A stretch of 58,914 nt of DNA, taken from positions 1-58,914 of IMG/VR virus record IMGVR_UViG_3300037247_000395, one strand, 5' to 3'. The stretch comes from a virus. A model generated the notes under the pieces. That model was not told the origin of the DNA. It did not search any database and was given only the letters and a program-made list of their open reading frames with translations. Shown in pieces: positions 35,484 to 41,724 of the stretch; within the stretch, counting starts at the first letter, position 1, and every line of letters starts with the position of its first letter. The position numbers were made by a program, and so were the translations under genes.

Positions 35484-35956
35484 AGCTACAGATCACACCG
35501 ACCCTGCTCTACATGGACCGGCGTGAGTGGGGCGCGGACGTGACGCTGCCCCGCCTGGGCTGGCCCGTCGCCCGCGACCGGCGCACTCACGCGATTCTAC
35601 ACCACACGGTTATCATCGACAATGACGCTACGCCGAACGTCTGGGAACACCTAGACGAGATCGAGGCGAAGATGCGCCAGCTACAAACGATCCGCCCGGA
35701 CCTTGGACTCGATGTGCCGTACAACGATGTGGGCTTCCTCATGGCAGGCGGCAAGCTCGTCGTCTGCGAGGGCCGAGGACAGGACAGGACGGGCGCCCAC
35801 ACTCACGGCCACAACACCGAGGGGTACGCGCTGGCGCTGGAAGGCAACTTCATGCTGGCCCGCGACATCCTGCCATGGGTACCGCCGCTCTCTCGCTACT
35901 GGGGCTGGCTGAAGTACGACAGAGGGATGCGTAACCTGGGGGTGGTGACGCCATGA
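35480..35956 (+). CDS. Endolysin part 1: N-acetylmuramoyl-L-alanine amidase (Amidase_2), N-terminal part
   Basis: This enzyme would cut the bond between muramic acid and L-Ala in peptidoglycan. The 158-residue product has REWGAD, then ILHHTV (first zinc-ligand His), YNDVGFLM, and AHTHGHNTEG segments typical of the family. It lacks the closing GH-x-D...ACPG block that carries the other two zinc ligands; that block begins the next gene, joined by ATGA. The gene starts at GTG overlapping the membrane peptide. Confidence 0.85.
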   Translation: MKLQITPTLLYMDRREWGADVTLPRLGWPVARDRRTHAILHHTVIIDNDATPNVWEHLDEIEAKMRQLQTIRPDLGLDVPYNDVGFLMAGGKLVVCEGRGQDRTGAHTHGHNTEGYALALEGNFMLARDILPWVPPLSRYWGWLKYDRGMRNLGVVTP

Positions 35957-36237
35957 GGGTGATCTTCGGGCACCAGGACTTCCGAGATCAAGACGACCGC
36001 CGGACTTGGACAGCCTGCCCTGGCACGCAGGTCATGGCCCGCATCGCGCTGATCACATTCGACAAGGGAGAGGAGGCCGACATGGTATCGCAGGCAGACT
36101 TCGACGCCTTCGTGAAACAGCAGAAGGCGATCAACGAGTTCCAGAACGAAATCCTGGTGGGGCAAAAAGCTGCCATCGACCTGCTGGCTGGAATCGCGGT
36201 CGACCACGAGGCGCGGATCAAGGCGCTCGAGGGGTGA
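35953..36237 (+). CDS. Endolysin part 2: amidase C-terminal zinc-ligand block plus coiled coil
   Basis: The 94-residue product begins VIFGHQDF...TACPG (about residues 3-24), which matches the last active-site segment of Amidase_2 enzymes, with His and Cys as zinc ligands. A helical C-terminus follows (about 44-94). An internal ATG at 36082 has a very strong GGGAGAGGAGG ribosome site, so a separate 51-residue coiled-coil product may also be made. Together with the upstream gene it would make a split, two-chain amidase. Confidence 0.75.
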   Translation: MRVIFGHQDFRDQDDRRTWTACPGTQVMARIALITFDKGEEADMVSQADFDAFVKQQKAINEFQNEILVGQKAAIDLLAGIAVDHEARIKALEG

Positions 36238-36240
36238 GTG

Positions 36241-36253
36241 TGCTAGAATGGAG
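36241..36253 (+). promoter_or_regulatory. Extended -10-like motif (TGCTAGAATGGAG)
   Basis: This is the third member of a motif family also found at 7214 and 36342. It lies just after the lysis genes. No clear -35 is present. Confidence 0.35.
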
Positions 36254-36264
36254 ATGGATAGGAA

Positions 36265-36318
36265 CCTGAGCTATCTCAGGGGAGGATTCCAGCCTCGGCC
36301 CCCGGCAACGGGGGCTTT
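36265..36318 (+). terminator. Hairpin plus rho-independent terminator after the lysis genes
   Basis: CCTGAG-ctat-CTCAGG (36265-36280) is followed by GCCCCC (36298-36303) pairing with GGGGGC (36310-36315), then TTTCCCTTT. This marks the end of the late structural and lysis operon. Confidence 0.78.
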
Positions 36319-36341
36319 CCCTTTGCGGCACCCGCAATCCG

Positions 36342-36354
36342 TGGTAGGATAGAG
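36342..36354 (+). promoter_or_regulatory. Extended -10-like motif before the tRNA-like element
   Basis: TGGTAGGATAGAG differs by one base from the motif before tRNA-Ser at 7214. TTGCGG at 36323 lies 19 nt upstream of its TAGGAT and could be a weak -35. Confidence 0.45.
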
Positions 36355-36364
36355 ACTGTGCCTG

Positions 36365-36437
36365 GGGCCTGTAGCTCAGCGGTAGAGCGCCCGGCTTTAA
36401 CCGGGTGGGCGCAGGTTCGAATCCTGCCAGAGGCCCA
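36365..36437 (+). tRNA. tRNA-like element, Lys-like, anticodon loop one base short
   Basis: The acceptor GGGCCT pairs with AGGCCC. The D-arm GCTC...GAGC and T-arm GCAGG-TTCGAAT-CCTGC are perfect. The anticodon stem CCCGG/CCGGG encloses CTTTAA, six bases instead of seven, as if one T were lost from a CTTTTAA lysine loop. The 3' acceptor strand carries two extra bases, and no CCA is encoded. It may be a decayed tRNA or a tRNA mimic; opening the stem would expose TTA. Confidence 0.5.
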
Positions 36438-36453
36438 GGCGCTACCACCGTTA

Positions 36454-36512
36454 CCTCCCTAGTCGTCTCGATGGCTAGGAGGAGAGCCGCCGACGGGCGG
36501 CTTCTCCATTTC
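36454..36512 (+). terminator. Two hairpins, terminator-like
   Basis: CCTCCCTAG (36454-36462) pairs with CTAGGAGG (36475-36482) with one bulge. GGAGAGCCGCC (36481-36491) pairs with GGCGGCTTCTCC (36496-36507) with one bulge, followed by ATTTC. The weak T tail makes termination uncertain. They separate the tRNA-like element from the next promoter. Confidence 0.5.
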
Positions 36513-36542
36513 GGACGAGCCGAAAGGATTTCTGGCGGGGGG

Positions 36543-36573
36543 TTGACAAACCCTAGGGTACTATGCTAGGGTA
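36543..36573 (+). promoter_or_regulatory. Promoter with direct-repeat operator before the RHH gene
   Basis: TTGACA (36543-36548), an 18-nt spacer with TGC just before the -10, and TAGGGT (36567-36572) form a promoter. CTAGGGTA occurs twice (36553-36560 and 36566-36573), 13 bp apart, across the core promoter. This is the kind of site a ribbon-helix-helix dimer pair binds. The start codon is 8 nt after the -10, so the message may be leaderless. Confidence 0.68.
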
Positions 36574-36579
36574 GGTATC

Positions 36580-36732
36580 ATGCCTACGAAAACACTGCCC
36601 GACGGTAAGGTTCAAGCCAACTGGATCATCCTCCGGGAACTCAAGGAATGGGTGGATGCTGAGGCCCTGAAAGCGGGGCGTCGGCCGGCTCATGTCGTAG
36701 AGGATATCATCAAGGCGGTCAAAGGTGCCTAG
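36580..36732 (+). CDS. Ribbon-helix-helix (CopG-like) regulator
   Basis: The 50-residue product has an N-terminal strand (KVQANWIILR) followed by two helices (KEWVDAEALKAGRRPAHVV and EDIIKAVKG), the MetJ/Arc/CopG layout. It is the first gene of the second transcription unit and probably represses its own promoter through the CTAGGGTA repeats. There is no ribosome site, which fits leaderless translation. Confidence 0.72.
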   Translation: MPTKTLPDGKVQANWIILRELKEWVDAEALKAGRRPAHVVEDIIKAVKGA

Positions 36733-37045
36733 CCCCAACAGCCAGCGCGAGTGTGGCTGCCCGGCGTGGGCGAAGCCTTGCGTTCACTTCGATGGGCAAG
36801 TGCTCTGGTTGGTAGACAGGGACTTGGCCGAACAGGACGCAGCTATGGCAGCCTGTAGCAAGTCCCCTGGGGACGCGTATCTTATCGGCGTGGGCGAGCT
36901 CAGTACTTGTAGTGGCTGTGGCGCGCATCCCGTTTTGGCGTGTCCTGATTTTGCTTCGACTTCGCAGTTCTCCGCTCTCCCCGCCGCCGAAGCCGAGTTC
37001 GACCGCCGCAACGCCGCCATGCTAGGGCGGGAGGATAGCCCGTGA
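36725..37045 (+). CDS. Cys-rich zinc-binding protein
   Basis: The 106-residue product starts at GTG overlapping the regulator by 8 nt. It contains CGC and C (about residues 10-20), then CSGC and C (about 62-72). One or two zinc ions are likely. Function is unknown. Confidence 0.62.
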   Translation: MPSPNSQRECGCPAWAKPCVHFDGQVLWLVDRDLAEQDAAMAACSKSPGDAYLIGVGELSTCSGCGAHPVLACPDFASTSQFSALPAAEAEFDRRNAAMLGREDSP

Positions 37046-37275
37046 GTACCGAGCTGCTGCCCAGAGTCGCCGCGCCTACTTCCCCCGGGCTGCGCGACAA
37101 CGCCACCAGCCTGGGCAGCGGCTCCGTGTTCATGAGCGCCGTAGATCGCAGGCCAGGAGTTCCCGAGTCGCGTTTCCTTGCGTCACTTGGCCCCGTGCTC
37201 CTGGCTTGCGACCCGCGACGCTCGCATGGATGCAGGCAAGGATGGGGCATGGATGCCCCGTCGCGGGGCCAATAG
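37042..37275 (+). CDS. Doubtful 77-codon frame
   Basis: GTG overlaps the previous stop, but the product looks like low-information Arg/Ser/Gly sequence. The second half of the frame coincides with strongly paired RNA (37146-37267). I think it more likely that this stretch is an untranslated structured RNA than a protein gene. Confidence 0.25.
   Translation: MSTELLPRVAAPTSPGLRDNATSLGSGSVFMSAVDRRPGVPESRFLASLGPVLLACDPRRSHGCRQGWGMDAPSRGQ
37146..37267 (+). ncRNA. Candidate structured RNA, two stacked domains
   Basis: TCGCAGGCCAGGAG (37146-37159) pairs with CTCCTGGCTTGCGA (37198-37211), 14 pairs with one G-U. The next base opens a second stem, CCCGCGACG (37212-37220) with CGTCGCGGG (37259-37267). 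That stem encloses two hairpins sharing the core GCATGGATGC: 37224-37233 and GGGGCAT-gg-ATGCCCC (37244-37259). The layout is a hairpin domain stacked on a three-way junction, 30 nt before the next start codon. It could be a cis-acting leader or a processed RNA. I do not recognise a known class. Confidence 0.6.
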
Positions 37276-37297
37276 GGACTAGCGAAAGGAGAGAACG

Positions 37298-37489
37298 ATG
37301 TGTTGCCGAGACAAGCACGATTACCAGTATTGGCTACGCCAGCAGGGCCAGACGGTGAGGATCACGCGCGGGGCACTGGCGGGCACTTCAGGAAGGCTGA
37401 CCGGCATCTGCCATCAGTACGGCATGGTCTTCCTGGGTGAAAAGAAAACGGTCGATGTCGTGTGGGGCGACCTCGAAGTAACGCCCTAG
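37298..37489 (+). CDS. Small SH3-like/KOW-type protein
   Basis: The 63-residue product has a KOW-like core, 'GQTVRITRGALAGTSGRLTGI', split here as GQTVRITRG then ALAGTSGRLTGI, followed by strands ending in VVWGDLEV. It also has an N-terminal Cys pair. KOW/SH3 barrels of this size bind RNA or ribosomal and transcription partners. AAAGGAGAGAACG precedes the ATG. Its position right after the structured RNA is suggestive. Confidence 0.65.
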   Translation: MCCRDKHDYQYWLRQQGQTVRITRGALAGTSGRLTGICHQYGMVFLGEKKTVDVVWGDLEVTP

Positions 37490-37743
37490 CTTCAGCATGG
37501 AGACGGATCGGTGAGGTGTGATGTCTGGAGACGGCCCGCTAGCAGGGCTAGGCGTTCGACTCGGCCTATCCAAGTGCGCTGCCTCCCCGGTCCTTCCCCG
37601 TGCTGATAGCGCGGAAGACTGGAAGGGAGAATGTGGTGATGTTCTAGGATAGGAGCGCCAGCCCAAAAGCGCGCGGCCCCTCAAGCCGAGGTGGCCTGGG
37701 GGGCCGTGCAGGCCGATTGGAACGCAACTGAAAGGTACACGAA
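37490..37743 (+). other. Structured intergenic region
   Basis: These 254 bases hold no credible gene. GCGCGGCCCC (37671-37680) pairs with GGGGCCGTGC (37700-37709). A tRNA-like layout spans 37505-37572: GGATCGG opposite CCTATCC with one mismatch, a GCCC-gctagca-GGGC arm, and a TAGGC/GCCTA arm with GTTCGAC in its loop. It lacks T33 and a proper D-arm, so it is at best a remnant or mimic. Confidence 0.4.
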
Positions 37744-38151
37744 ATGAAGCAATACTACAAGGTGGTGAGGCCAGACGGGAAACGGCTGATGTCGGCGGTC
37801 ATGGGTAAGGGGATTGGCCGTTCTCTGGAGTGCGTCTACAGCACGACGCAGTGGACCGAGGGTGTAGAGGGAACGCCTGTTATAGCCTTCGAGGATCGAG
37901 CCAGTGCCGCCCATTGGGCACCGCCAGGATCGGAGACCTGGGAGGCGCAGGCCAAGCGGCCTCGCAAGATCAATCGACTTTCTTACTACGAGAATGGCAA
38001 GCAAACCCTGGTGGCCTTCTGGAAAAGCATCGAAGGGAAGCGTTGGTCTGCCCTTTCCTCTACCCATAAGGGTCAGCTGGCGCCACAGGGCACCGTCGCC
38101 TGCGAGGCCATCCGCCTAGTGCGGCGAGTCCCCACCCGGAGGCGGTCATGA
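37744..38151 (+). CDS. Hypothetical protein
   Basis: The 135-residue product begins MKQYYKVVRPDGKRLMS and has aromatic, beta-rich content with a basic C-terminus. Proteins of this type (an N-terminal 'YYKVV...G.S' strand pattern) are common in phage early regions, without a known function. GAAAGGTACACGAA precedes the ATG. Confidence 0.68.
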   Translation: MKQYYKVVRPDGKRLMSAVMGKGIGRSLECVYSTTQWTEGVEGTPVIAFEDRASAAHWAPPGSETWEAQAKRPRKINRLSYYENGKQTLVAFWKSIEGKRWSALSSTHKGQLAPQGTVACEAIRLVRRVPTRRRS

Positions 38152-38510
38152 TCGAGCCCCAAGCAAGCAAGGCAGAGCTACAGGTGCCGCCCGACAAGGA
38201 CGCGCTGGCGCTGGTGGAGGCGATCCGTAAGCAGGCGAAGTACGACGCAACGAGCCTTGACTGTCATTGGGCGCACCTCGCGACCAAGCTGGGCGTGATC
38301 GAGAGCGACGCCGAACGCCTGAAGGTGCTGCTGGCTGAGCGGGACGCGGAGCGCGAGGCTGGACGGGAGGCACTAGAGGCGCTTCTCGCCGTGATCGATG
38401 AGTCGGTGGGCGTCGAGGGCTGGCATCTCAACGGTGCCATCGCTGAGTGGGGCGAGTTTGAGTGGATAGAGGACTTGCGCGCCCTCGCCCGCGTGAAGGG
38501 AGACTCGTGA
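38148..38510 (+). CDS. Hypothetical helical protein
   Basis: The 120-residue product has a long charged helix (about 55-90, LKVLLAERDAEREAGREALEALL) likely to form a coiled coil. It overlaps the neighbours by ATGA and TGATG. Function is unknown. Confidence 0.65.
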   Translation: MIEPQASKAELQVPPDKDALALVEAIRKQAKYDATSLDCHWAHLATKLGVIESDAERLKVLLAERDAEREAGREALEALLAVIDESVGVEGWHLNGAIAEWGEFEWIEDLRALARVKGDS

Positions 38511-38734
38511 TGGAGTGCGTCTGCAAGATCGTCCGCCGTGGCAACGAGTTAGACATAGAGCACTGCCCCAAGCACGCGGAGGTGGACAACCTGCTGGCGG
38601 CGCTGGCGTGGGCGGTGCCCTACTTGGCTGAGGTACCTCTTCCGCCAGATAACCAGAGGCACCGAGACTGGTATGCCAAGAAGCTCGACGCAGCAGAGCA
38701 AGCAGTCCGCACCGCCTCGGGCTGCGCGGCATGA
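38510..38734 (+). CDS. Hypothetical Cys-containing protein
   Basis: The 74-residue product has MECVC, then C-x2-H (CPKH), giving a possible CxC...CxxH zinc site, and a helical rest. Its start overlaps the previous stop. Confidence 0.6.
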   Translation: MECVCKIVRRGNELDIEHCPKHAEVDNLLAALAWAVPYLAEVPLPPDNQRHRDWYAKKLDAAEQAVRTASGCAA

Positions 38735-38976
38735 GCGAGCACCAACGCCGTGCCTTCTACCGTGGCTACAAGACTGACCTTACTGATCTCGCCCGCGCCC
38801 TGTTGGGAGCCTACGAAGAAGACTGGATGCCCGAGGGTGACGAGTGGGAAGCCCAGGTGCAGGCGTTCGCTGACAAGCTGGACGGCGCTATCGAGGACCG
38901 CGTGCATGAGTGGCTAAAGACCCAGGAGCGGGAGCGGGCCGAGCGGGCGATGGCCGAAGCGATGATGCCGCGATGA
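38731..38976 (+). CDS. Hypothetical helical protein
   Basis: The 81-residue product is charged and helical throughout (LTDLARALLGAYEEDW; VHEWLKTQERERAERAMAEA). It overlaps both neighbours by 4 nt. No family is recognised. Confidence 0.6.
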   Translation: MSEHQRRAFYRGYKTDLTDLARALLGAYEEDWMPEGDEWEAQVQAFADKLDGAIEDRVHEWLKTQERERAERAMAEAMMPR

Positions 38977-39203
38977 CCTGTCCAGGTTGCGGGCACATCC
39001 ACCTCTACGCAAGCTGGTGTGGTGAGTTTCTGCTCGAGCCGGTGCACTACATGCAACGTGGAACTTGGCCGCGCTGTTGGTGTGGCCGCAAGGAGGCCCC
39101 TGATAACACCGCCAGGTTCGCCGTGTTGATGGCCGACATACAGGAGGAAACTCATGGAGATTCTGTGACCGACGCGGCGGCGCGCATGAGAGGAGAGAGG
39201 TAA
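38973..39203 (+). CDS. Zinc-ribbon protein
   Basis: The 76-residue product has CPGCGH at residues 3-8, a lone WCGEF, and CWCG near residue 39. The spacing fits a zinc ribbon. The start overlaps the previous stop (ATGA). Confidence 0.65.
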   Translation: MTCPGCGHIHLYASWCGEFLLEPVHYMQRGTWPRCWCGRKEAPDNTARFAVLMADIQEETHGDSVTDAAARMRGER

Positions 39204-39406
39204 TGGGCGAAGAGACGATATTCAACGCCTGCCTTGCAGCGCTGTTTGCGGCTGGCGCAATGGTGATGATGCACCACAACGAAGTGACGGTGATACTGCC
39301 GCCCGAGTCAGCCTTCAGCGATGACGATGACGAGGTAGTGGATATGAGCCTTGCCCATTTCAAGTTGCTGTGCTTCAAGACCTGCCAGGAAGTGGCCGCG
39401 TCATGA
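39203..39406 (+). CDS. Hypothetical protein with hydrophobic N-terminus
   Basis: The 67-residue product has a hydrophobic N-terminal helix (about 7-24, FNACLAALFAAGAMVMM), an acidic DDDDE run, and a C-terminal helix. It could be membrane-associated. Confidence 0.55.
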   Translation: MGEETIFNACLAALFAAGAMVMMHHNEVTVILPPESAFSDDDDEVVDMSLAHFKLLCFKTCQEVAAS

Positions 39407-39462
39407 CCATGCAGACCGAGCCCGTCGCTACCGAGCCGCGCCACCAGGAGGCGCAGTCATGA
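39403..39462 (+). CDS. 19-residue minigene (tentative)
   Basis: ATG to TGA encodes a short polar peptide. It overlaps the previous stop and the next start by ATGA. It may exist only to keep ribosomes moving between genes. Confidence 0.3.
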   Translation: MTMQTEPVATEPRHQEAQS

Positions 39463-39797
39463 GCGGGTTTGTCGAGACGCAGATGGATGATGCTGACCGC
39501 GCCGGGGTGGATTATTCACTCGCTACCGAGTGGGTGTCGCACGCCCACGGGCCCATGTACCCCGACAGCACGGCGTGCGGCCTGATGCGGTACGAGATGG
39601 AAGCGCGGCGCGAATACTACGTCGTCAGCGAGCGCGTGACGTGCCAGCCGTGCCTTGCAGCCGTCGAGCGCCGGCACCGAGAGCGGGAGCGTGAGGAGTT
39701 CTACGCGCTGGACCTAGAGCACGACCAGGGCGACCCCCTCTGGGGCGACCGAGGCTACCGCTGGGTCGCCCGCAAGCACCGGGAGACGATTGACTAA
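39459..39797 (+). CDS. Hypothetical protein with Cys pair
   Basis: The 112-residue product has a His-rich centre (HAHGPMYPDSTACG) and a CQPC knuckle near residue 63, followed by a charged helix. Together C42, the CQPC pair and nearby His could bind zinc. Confidence 0.62.
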   Translation: MSGFVETQMDDADRAGVDYSLATEWVSHAHGPMYPDSTACGLMRYEMEARREYYVVSERVTCQPCLAAVERRHREREREEFYALDLEHDQGDPLWGDRGYRWVARKHRETID

Positions 39798-39810
39798 GAC
39801 TGGAGGAACA

Positions 39811-40533
39811 ATGAACGACCCGCAAGGCATCCACGAGACTACACAGAACGCCGCAATCGCAATGGCCGAGATGGCCGTGAAACAAGACGACGAAATCAGC
39901 GTGGCGATCCTTTCAACGGCGGACAGCCTAGAGATCAAGAACGCCGAGGAGATGGCGGCCAGCGGCGTGATGCTACAGACCATCAAGGGCCGGCAGAAGG
40001 CACTCGCCGATGCGCGCCTATCGATCACGCGCCCGATGGACGCGGCCAAGAAGCGGGTCATGGAGCTATTCCAGCCCGCAGTGGACCGGCTGGCCAAGGC
40101 TGAGACGACCATCAAGGGCGCTGTGCTCACCTACACCCGAGAGCAGGAGCGCCTACGGCGGGAAGCGCAGGCAGAGCTCGATGCAGCGGCGGAACGCACG
40201 CGGACCCAACTCATTGAGCAAGCCGAGACGCACGACGAGACAGGGCGACATTCCCGCGCTGAGACGCTAAGGGAGCGCGCCGACACGGTGCAGGCGCCGA
40301 CCGTAGCGCCCGCAGAGGTACCGAGGGGTGCCGTCCATGTTCGCGTTACCTGGAAGGCCGAGGTGACAGATCTCCAAGCGCTGGCACGAGCCTACGCCGA
40401 GGGGCAGCGGTCAGTCGAGTTGATCCTGCCCAACATGCCTGTCTTGAACGAACTAGCGCGGACCCTGAAGGGCGACCTCACGATCCCCGGCGTCGAGGCG
40501 GTGGCGGAGGAAGGCGTAACGGCGAGAGCATGA
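39811..40533 (+). CDS. Coiled-coil protein associated with the annealing protein
   Basis: The 240-residue product is helical, with an 'ALADARLSITRPMDAAKKRVMELFQP' segment (about 65-90, here given in parts: ALADARLSITRP, MDAAKKRVMELF) and a long charged coil (about 110-165). Proteins with this layout lie directly before Erf/RecT/Rad52-like annealing genes in many phages. A GGAGGAAC ribosome site sets the start at 39811. A role with the recombinase is inferred from context. Confidence 0.72.
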   Translation: MNDPQGIHETTQNAAIAMAEMAVKQDDEISVAILSTADSLEIKNAEEMAASGVMLQTIKGRQKALADARLSITRPMDAAKKRVMELFQPAVDRLAKAETTIKGAVLTYTREQERLRREAQAELDAAAERTRTQLIEQAETHDETGRHSRAETLRERADTVQAPTVAPAEVPRGAVHVRVTWKAEVTDLQALARAYAEGQRSVELILPNMPVLNELARTLKGDLTIPGVEAVAEEGVTARA

Positions 40534-41231
40534 CAGAGAAGGCGGAGAAAGCCGCCAAGCCATTTGACCCTAGCAAGCACCTGACCGATATCGGCAACAA
40601 GCAATACCTGGAGGTCAAGTGGCGCCTAGTGTGGCTACGCGAGAAATACCCCAACGCCCAGCTCACGACGGAGATGCTTGAGCACAGCGACTCGCACGCC
40701 ATCTTCAAGGCCACCGTCTGCGTACCGGCTGAGCCGCCGGGGGGAATGGGCGCTCTGGCCACGGGCTACGGTAGCGAAACCGAGAGCGACTTCGTCGACT
40801 TCATTGAGAAGGCAGAGACGAAGGCCATAGGCCGTGCCTGCGCCGCGCTGGGTTTCGGCACCCAGTTCTGTGACGACTTCGCAGAAGGGGATAGCGTGAC
40901 GGACTCGCCCGTTAAGCGGCGGGCACCAGCGCAGCGTAAGCAACCGGCGACTCAGGCGCAACAGCCCGAGAGCTATGGCGGACGGCAGGCGGCGGCCGCA
41001 GCGACCACGGGCGCGCCCATGAGCGACAACCAGCGCATTGCCATCCGCGCCAGCATCGGCGATCTTTTCGGCCAGGACGAACGGGCCGCCTTCGAGTGGA
41101 TGCAGGCGATGCAGGCGAAGGCCGTCCAGGGCACGGCGATACATCTGACGGGGCTCTCCACCGCTGAGGCTGCTGGCATCATCCAGGCGGCGAAGAAAGC
41201 GATAGACGAGAGGGATCAGCGAGCGCCATGA
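40530..41231 (+). CDS. Single-strand DNA annealing protein, Rad52/Erf-like
   Basis: This protein would pair complementary single strands during phage recombination. In 233 residues, the N-terminal domain (about 15-125) has YLEVKWRLVWLREKYPNA and the signature FIEKAETKAIGRACAALGFG typical of Erf/Sak/Rad52-type annealing proteins. A low-complexity Gln/Ala linker follows (about 135-165), then a helical C-terminal domain. It overlaps the upstream coiled-coil gene by 4 nt. Confidence 0.8.
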   Translation: MTEKAEKAAKPFDPSKHLTDIGNKQYLEVKWRLVWLREKYPNAQLTTEMLEHSDSHAIFKATVCVPAEPPGGMGALATGYGSETESDFVDFIEKAETKAIGRACAALGFGTQFCDDFAEGDSVTDSPVKRRAPAQRKQPATQAQQPESYGGRQAAAAATTGAPMSDNQRIAIRASIGDLFGQDERAAFEWMQAMQAKAVQGTAIHLTGLSTAEAAGIIQAAKKAIDERDQRAP

Positions 41232-41377
41232 AGCCGAACCAGGGCTGTTATATCTGCGGCGAGCCCAGCACCGCGCCGCGTAGTAGAGTTAGTGGCGACT
41301 GGTTGTGTCACCGGAAAGACTGCCTAGAGGAGGCGCTGAAGAGGAAGGCCAAGGAGCCGAAGGAGCCGAAGGAATGA
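41228..41377 (+). CDS. Zinc-finger minigene product
   Basis: The 49-residue product has CYIC, then C-x4-C (CHRKDC), and a Lys/Glu-rich tail. One zinc site is likely. It overlaps both neighbours by 4 nt. It may act with the annealing protein upstream, but only position supports that. Confidence 0.65.
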   Translation: MKPNQGCYICGEPSTAPRSRVSGDWLCHRKDCLEEALKRKAKEPKEPKE

Positions 41378-41724
41378 GCAAGGTGCTGATCTGCGGCAAC
41401 CGCACGTGGACAGACTGGGAGCCCATCTACGAATACGTGCGGGCCTTATCTGAAGACACAATCGTAGTCCAGGGTGGTGCCCGAGGCGCGGATCACATCG
41501 CGGCAGCCCTTGCCCAAGACTTCGCTCTTGAGGTGCGGACTTACCCTGCCAACTGGAAGAAGTTCGGCAAGCGGGCGGGCGTTCTCCGCAACGCTGAGAT
41601 GCTAGAGAAAGAGCATCCCGATCTGGTAGTGGCCTTCACCCGGAACCTCGCAACCAGCAAGGGTACGCGCGATATGGTAGAGCGGGCGCGCCGTGCTGGC
41701 ATCCCCGTGGAGGTGCGCCCGTGA
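41374..41724 (+). CDS. SLOG-superfamily protein (DUF2493/YspA-like)
   Basis: The 116-residue product is a Rossmann-like domain: ICGNRTWTD near residue 6, VVQGGARGADHIAA near 35, a PANWKKFGKRAG segment near 63, and RNAEML. This matches the YspA/DUF2493 branch of the SLOG fold, which binds nucleotides or nucleotide-derived ligands. SLOG proteins can sense or process signal nucleotides, so a counter-defence or nucleotide role is possible. The start overlaps the zinc-finger gene by ATGA. Confidence 0.82.
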   Translation: MSKVLICGNRTWTDWEPIYEYVRALSEDTIVVQGGARGADHIAAALAQDFALEVRTYPANWKKFGKRAGVLRNAEMLEKEHPDLVVAFTRNLATSKGTRDMVERARRAGIPVEVRP

